Origin: Carnegiea gigantea
Lineage: Eukaryota; Streptophyta; Magnoliopsida; Caryophyllales; Cactaceae
Direction of reading: 5' to 3'
DNA: 64,000 nucleotides
Assembly: GCA_029747015.1 (NCBI GenBank)
Contig: JAKOGI010000445.1
Coordinates: 403,501-467,500 of the forward strand
The notes below the pieces were generated by a model. That model was not told the origin of the DNA. It saw nothing but the letters and a program-made list of their open reading frames with translations, and searched no databases. A program made the translations under genes and the position numbers. Positions 58,371 to 64,000 of the stretch are shown piece after piece (position 1 is the stretch's first letter; every line of letters starts with the position of its first letter).

Positions 58371-59640
58371 GAGACGTTTGGTGAGGAAAAAAAGGACGGG
58401 GACTTGAAACCCGAGGTTTCAAGTTCCACTCCCTAGTGTTGGGTGATGATTTTAGGGGATGAAACATGGTACCTAGAGGTATCAAATCCCATCCCAAACT
58501 CGTGGAACTTGAACCCCCTCCACGAGGAAGGGTGTCAAGTCCCAACCCTCCCAAGGGATGATGTGAACCCTTACCCAAACCCTAATTGTAGAGGGGGAGA
58601 CGGGTATCTGCTATTAACCATTGAGAGTCACCTTCAAAATCTGCTCGCCGACCTCCTTTTCATCCTCTCTATTTGCTCCAGACCGGGATCTAGTTGCTTA
58701 GATCTTCGGTTTTTTGCTTTTCAATATGCATTTGGTACTTTTTTTGTCTATTTTCTCTTCTTCTTCATCCCAATTTGTTTTTACCTTTTGTTCTTCATCT
58801 CAATCTGGGCTTTCAATCTTCATCGTTCTTATCTCAATTTGTTTGTTTTTAATCTTTCAATGCCAGATATGTTCTTCAATATCGATTTGTTTGTAATCTT
58901 TCATTATTCTTATATTGATTTTTGTCTTTTTTTTCTCAATGTTAGACCAGTTCTTCTTTCCATCTCTTCTTCATTTTTTTTCTTTTTTTTTTTAGTGATA
59001 TTTGCCTTGATCTTTCTTCCATCTTCGCAATATTATATCAATCCTTGCCTTTCTTCTTCTTCTTCTTTTTTTTTATCAATATTATTTTTTGTTTTGTTTT
59101 GGAATATTGTTTTTGATATGTTCTTCCATTTTTTAGTATTAGACAAATTCTTCCTTTTCTTCTTCATTTTCTTCTTCATTTTTTTAAAAATATTTTTACT
59201 TCATTTTTGTTCTGATTTCTGATATATTTCAATCTTTTTTTCAATCTTTTTTGATATGTTGTTAAATTACAAAGTCAGACTTGATCCAGAGAAAATTACA
59301 AAGCGTAATGAAGAATGAAATAATCTTTATATGACTAATAGTTAATTATAAGTTAAAAAAATTACATGGCTCAAATGGTTAGGAAACTTGGTGATAGACT
59401 TTGATTTTTACAAAGTTAAAATAATAATAATTATTAAAAAGATAACTTTGCAAAGGCATACTTAACTTTAAAAATGATTAATTGCATTCTATAATTGCAT
59501 GCTAAACAGCAGGACCTGGAACCTGATGCCATCCCAATTCTTTGCCAAACATATAGGTTTAGAATTCAAGTTCCATTCCTAATTCCTTAGGAATCAAATC
59601 TTGATTCATTCCGTTCCACTTCTGCTCACCAAACAGGGTC
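58371..59640. mobile_element. PIF/Harbinger-like element (arm B copy)
   Basis: Ends: GAGACGTTTGGTGAGG at left and CTCACCAAACAGGGTC at right, an imperfect inverted pair. The right flank is TTA; the left flank is TCA, possibly a mutated 3-bp TWA target. The interior holds a long pyrimidine-rich tract (58,720-59,250) that gives a spurious 259-codon frame rich in Phe, Leu and Ser. No transposase. Confidence 0.45.
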
Positions 59641-61990
59641 TTAGTATGATGAGCGATTTTGATTTAACACTGTGAGTAATTAAGGGCCGTGATTGAGTTT
59701 TGCACCTGCAAGTGGAGCGAAGTATTGACAACATTTCTTTTTTATTATATATTAGATTGGATAGATTTTATAACCCATGTGTAATATTTTCTTTTAACAC
59801 GGTATGAGATTAATATATAAACATAAAGAGGAAACAGAAAGCAACTAAGATGAAGACCTAAATTGGTATTGTCTGATATATTTCTCTACTTGTTTTGATA
59901 TTAACTATTTATTTGTTCCTCTTAAATGTACAAACTGTAAAATTAAAATTGGCAGTGTGAATAATTTGGTCATATAGATCCAACCTAATTCAGTAGTAAA
60001 TCAATGTAAACTGGTTCTACAGGTTAACTGTTGATCAACTTCTACCAAGCCTCATAGTTCTAGCCCGTGTAAATAAGATTAATATGATATACGATTATTC
60101 CCCTTGAATATGGTCTTGGATTCGGGTCTTATGAATGAAAAGAATATGTGAAAAGACAGTTTTACCCATTTATAGACAATGGTAGCTCGGTGTCTATTCC
60201 CATAGGAAAAAAAATTAAAAAATCCGATTAATACGGCTATTGTTTTCATTTAAAAATAAAAATGTGTAATAATTTTTTTAAGGACATTTTCTTCTACTAT
60301 GTATATTACTAAATTCTCATTGTTTTCTTGAGCGTTGCTATAAGGAGGTAAATTTAGAGCTTACAAGCAGTAGTCACATCTTGATCAATCAACTTATTTT
60401 ATTTTTTTAATTTGGAAAAAAACTTATTTTATTTTTATTTTTATTTGATTGCTCGGAAAGCGGACTCTTTGGAAGCTTAGGGTCAAATATTCAAATTCGG
60501 TTGTGATTAAACAGTTGAATAAAGTTCTCTCCATGAGCAAAATTTGTTTAATTAACATGATATAATATCAATAAACAAATATAGAGAAGAGTCTATTTAA
60601 AAAGTGTGCTAATACAAAGACTTAAATTGATGTGAAATAATATATATATTTCTCTATTTATTTTGTTATTAACAATATTTTTATCCAACTTAAATACAAT
60701 GAAATATGAAACTCAAATTAACGTCATAAGAAATTAAGTCATGTTGATTCAACCCAATTCAACAGTGAATCGGTCTAAATTGGATATTACAGAGCTCTTT
60801 TGTCTTAGACATGGGGAAAGAAATATTTTCTGTTATATATTTTTTTAAACATATTTTTACTTTTTTATTTTGTATTCAATATGTTTAATTGTCAACATTC
60901 TCATGTACATCATCTACATAATTACTATAAATACTAGGAGTAGGTAATAAGACACAAAAACTTCATCAGTTTTGGGCTATATTAAGATGGAGGTAAGGGG
61001 AGCATAAGGGAAATAAAGGGGAAACATTTCACCCTCATTTTTCTCCATTCTTCTTATTTTTACTCACCCTCAAAATGAAGGAAAAAGAGGAGGAAATTGG
61101 AGATTTTAAATAGTTCTTCCCTTCCCTCGGTCCTCTCTTTAACATATCAAAACAAGGTTAGTATAAATTGCATTCACTGCTTCCCATCCTCTCTATTACC
61201 TTTTCCTTTCTTCCCCTCTCCTACTCCTCTCCACCTCTAGGGATGTTCATAAGTTCAAGATCGGACTGGATTGTACCAGATGTGTTTGGATTGAAAACCG
61301 AATAAGAGGTTTGTTATGGACCGAGAGCCGGACTAAAAAAGAGTTAGATCGGATTAACAAAAGCCGGCGAGAACCAACTTGAGACACATGCAGTGGATTG
61401 CGCAGAAAATGGGCCATGCAAGCAACTATGAAGGAGCTACTGTGTCCTGGGCCATAAATACATTTTGGACTGTTGTATTCTCATTTTTTATTTTTTAAGA
61501 AATGGACTGCTTAAAACTTTGACATTTGGGCTATTGGAATTGAAGTTTAAAGTTAAGAGACCATTAACATTTGCCATACATAGAGCCCTATGTGTTTTTG
61601 TCATTTTGCAAAGTTTTTTTTAATGAAATAAATTAAATAAAGCAATCATCATCTTTACACCATACACACATCTGAAATCACAGTTGTCTAGCATGAGAAA
61701 GTATAGCTTTTTCTCAGTTCCCCATGCCCTTTTTCTCACACATCAAGAGTGAGGATCAGAGAAGCTGAGTGTAGCACCACTGCTGGCTTTAAAGATGGAC
61801 AAGTTTATAAAGGTGCAAATGTTGCGCATTTGGCATTGGGTAAGGTAGCATGATGCACTATCGCCATTGCTGACATGAGGAGGCAGATGATGGTCAACTG
61901 AGCTCTAGAAAGGTGTTCCTTCAAATATCAAACTAAAGTTTGTAGTTTTTAAATTTAAAAAAGAAAAAGAAAAACAAGTCTCAAGCTGAT
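59641..61990. other. AT-rich intergenic DNA, no gene
   Basis: I find no coding region or complete mobile element. A stretch at about 61,250-61,370 rich in GATCGGA/ACCGA motifs looks like a decayed hAT subterminal region. A purine/pyrimidine-rich patch lies at 60,980-61,230. Confidence 0.45.
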
Positions 61991-64000
61991 TGTAACGCCC
62001 CCAAATTGCTAATTACTTGATCCATAGATTAGCGCAACATAAGACTTAATGACAGAAGGCGCTATCGTCGTCTGATAAGGACAAGGCTCATTGAAACCAG
62101 TTAATCCTGCAACTCATGTTCACAAATACAAAATCTGTTAAATTGAAACACTCTAAGTCCAAAGTCTATAATAGTTCAACTTCAATACAATCGACTTAAT
62201 CATACCATGCTAACTAGCACTCAACGCTACTCAAGTGTATTGAATATAAACTCAACTTGATCTTGAGGTTGATCCCAACATTCATGCTGTGCTGAATCCA
62301 CTGTAAGTATATGATGGCTTCTAAAAGGACTTGCTAAAAGGAGAAACATGTGATACTTCATCACCTAAAATAGAAAACATGAAAACAATTCGAAAATTGA
62401 GCAAGCTCAATACATGCATCCCCACATGGGTAAATGAACATTAATACCTTACTGGTGGGTACCTGTTTTTGCAATTCATTTAGTTTGTAATAAAAATGAA
62501 AATGGAAGTAATATAAAACTAAATTGCTCATTATTATCTGGATGTGAACCCGTTGCAATGATATGATCTATACATTGGTGTACACATGCCAATCCGATCA
62601 AGACTTGGCCTGAAACCTTGCAGGTAAATGATGGGCTGATGCCCGATAGATGGTAACTGACGGGGTCACAAGTTAAATGGAAAATCACTATATAAACTAA
62701 TTCATCGATAAACTCATTAAGAGTTGTAACTTGATAAACATGTTCTACTTTCTAAAGATACAGGCAATGGACGTACCTTGAGTTTTTAAAAATGTCATCT
62801 GACTTGATAAATATGTTCTGACTTGATTAAACGTATGCATAACGAGGAACAATAACTACGCCGCGACTCTGTTTCATAAATATCATTATAGGTATGTGTA
62901 GTCAGTAAATGATCCTCACTCACATAGTTGAGTAAGTAAAAGTATGTGTACTAGAAATTGAGAAATTAAATAGTATACATAACTTGGGTATTTCAATATA
63001 ACTTCAAAACTGAATTAATGAAAGTAATTAAATCCGATATGAAGTAAATGAAGGTAAAATAGACCACAATAAGATAAACGAGATTACACAGGAAAAGGCC
63101 CTGATGGTGACAAATGGAATAGTAGTTTTGGCCTTTTCTGAGATAGGTTGCTGATACGGGTTTAAGACTGACTGAAGTATAGTTTAGTTCAAGATAACAG
63201 CGAATACACTAGATTGGTTCAATAAACACATTTGATATATTCTGAATTGCAATAAAGGTTTGAGGTCAAGAGAGATGTATCTTGGTTCAAAATAGCATAA
63301 ATTGCAATAGCTTGGTCTGATAAATATGGTTTTGGAGTCAAAACTCTCCCTACTGCTCCAATTTCTTTGCTTATGTCATACCACTTAGTTTTCCCAACCA
63401 AATAAGCTTCTAAGTACAATCCAAGTTGTCATCGATTTAAGGTTCACTTAGAAAATTCATAACTTTCACCCTTGACCTTAAATGGAGACTTCAAATCCCA
63501 ACATGGAAAGATTAATAAGTCCCGAAAACTTTCATTCACAATACAAAATATGATTCCATAATGGGGTTCCCAAAATGGGGTTAGAACACAAGTGTGCCAG
63601 TTTTGGTCAAACCAGTGCAGTCCTGGCAAAATGGTTATAACTTTTTTCACAGAGCCTGGATTAAGGCGATTCAAAATGAATTTGAAAGCTAACGCAGTAA
63701 TCTATCTACTCATCAAAAATCATAATTTTTGGCTTGGCTGATCATTACCGGTTTATTGTCAAATGTTCTCCTGTTTTCTACCATTTCCCAGCCACAGTCA
63801 TTGCTTTCTCCTTTCTTTTCTCTCATAAATCGAGTTGAAAGCCCCAATAAAATCCATGAATATCTATTTCTTCCTTAAGTGATCTTATTTTGGCCCATAG
63901 TACACCAAAGTACTCCATGATAAATTTTACTCAATAATCAATATATTTCTTTACAACAATATCCACAATCTCCCAATAAATTCATGTACTTACATAATTA
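61991..64000 (+). mobile_element. Probable long gypsy-type LTR, runs off the window
   Basis: Begins TGTAACGCCCCCAAATTGC, a start typical of long LTRs of plant Ty3/gypsy elements (Del/Tekay-like). Near 63,590-63,680 it has the CCTGGCAAAATGGTTATAAC and CGATTCAAAATGAATTTGAA sequences I associate with such LTRs. No CA end or internal region is in view. The short minus-strand frames (62,361-63,674) are not credible genes. Assignment rests on memory of LTR starts only. Confidence 0.4.

Larger units (their letters stand above)
47017..59256 (-). repeat. Large inverted duplication, arm B
   Basis: Reverse-orientation partner of 11,424-24,473 (anchors are given there). It lacks the hAT MITE and the Helitron of arm A, showing their empty sites. 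It keeps an additional ~0.8 kb of AT-rich repeat (about 55,190-55,980) that arm A has lost. Similarity may continue beyond 59,256 to the end of the PIF-like element at 59,640, but arm A is cut there. The inner limit is set by where arm A breaks inside gag, not by a change in arm B. Confidence 0.88.

Noticed and set aside
58443..59222. 259-codon plus-strand open frame
   Set aside because: Mostly a T/C-rich tract translating to Phe/Leu/Ser runs. The matching region in arm A is broken into different frames, and no domain is visible.
11424..59256. Inverted arms as a source of one long hairpin RNA
   Set aside because: A transcript would have to cross a 22.5-kb spacer with many elements; nothing in the sequence supports it.
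61250..61370. hAT-like GATCGGA-rich patch
   Set aside because: No paired terminal repeats or target duplication could be found, so no element is called.
62361..63674. Minus-strand frames of 65-76 codons
   Set aside because: No recognisable domain and composition like surrounding non-coding DNA; more probably part of an LTR.
1..64000. CRISPR arrays, rRNA, tRNA, bacterial operons
   Set aside because: None seen; the regular repeats present are eukaryotic minisatellites or transposon parts.

Overview
The window is nuclear DNA from a flowering plant, very probably a eudicot. It is AT-rich, has spliced genes with GT..AG introns, and consists mostly of layered plant transposable elements: CACTA, hAT, Helitron, Tourist-like MITEs and Ty3/gypsy elements of the Tat lineage. 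I cannot name the species. The only recognisable host gene sequence in its own place is a CASP-like membrane protein exon near the left edge (1635-1962). No rRNA, tRNA or CRISPR was seen.

Layout, left to right. (1) 1-3.2 kb: flank, CASP-like last exon, and two adjacent Tourist-like MITEs. (2) 3.5-10.7 kb: an old, unclassified repeat with weak terminal inverted repeats. A complete non-autonomous CACTA element (4588-9149, target duplication AAT) sits inside it and carries spliced exons that look like the C-terminal part of a ROP GTPase-activating protein, plus a remnant of CACTA transposase. (3) 11,424-24,473 (arm A) and 47,017-59,256 (arm B): two roughly 12-13 kb inverted copies of one segment, about 90 % identical where compared by eye. 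Each arm holds, from outside in: a PIF/Harbinger-like element, a MULE-like element with a GC-rich insert, an unclassified AT-rich repeat, LTR1, a gag fragment, part of an antisense ORF, an ~85-bp tandem repeat, LTR2, and a second gag. Arm A later received a hAT MITE and a Helitron with clean empty sites in arm B, and lost ~0.8 kb.

(4) 24.5-47.0 kb, the spacer: a 3'-truncated hAT transposon (24,474-28,359, minus strand) carrying a CACTA-type MITE; a stray copy of the arm repeat (28,360-28,937); then the decayed pol half of a Tat-lineage retrotransposon running on the minus strand (28,938-48,935 in all). That element also carries an antisense, plus-strand ORF of the plant mobile domain type (about 29.3-32.4 kb). 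An 8.3-kb CACTA element (36,787-45,089, target duplication ATT) is nested in its pol region. The CACTA encodes a TNP2-type transposase (one in-frame stop) and a TNPA/Transposase_24-type protein (one in-frame stop and a mutated splice donor); these are the best-preserved genes of the window. (5) 59.6-64 kb: featureless AT-rich DNA, then what looks like the start of a long gypsy-type LTR at 61,991 that runs off the window.

Order of events read from the nesting: Tat elements inserted and recombined into an LTR-gag-LTR-gag tandem; internal deletions arose; the segment was duplicated in inverted orientation; arm-specific insertions and deletions followed. The CACTA insertion in pol is separate and looks young from the quality of its genes.
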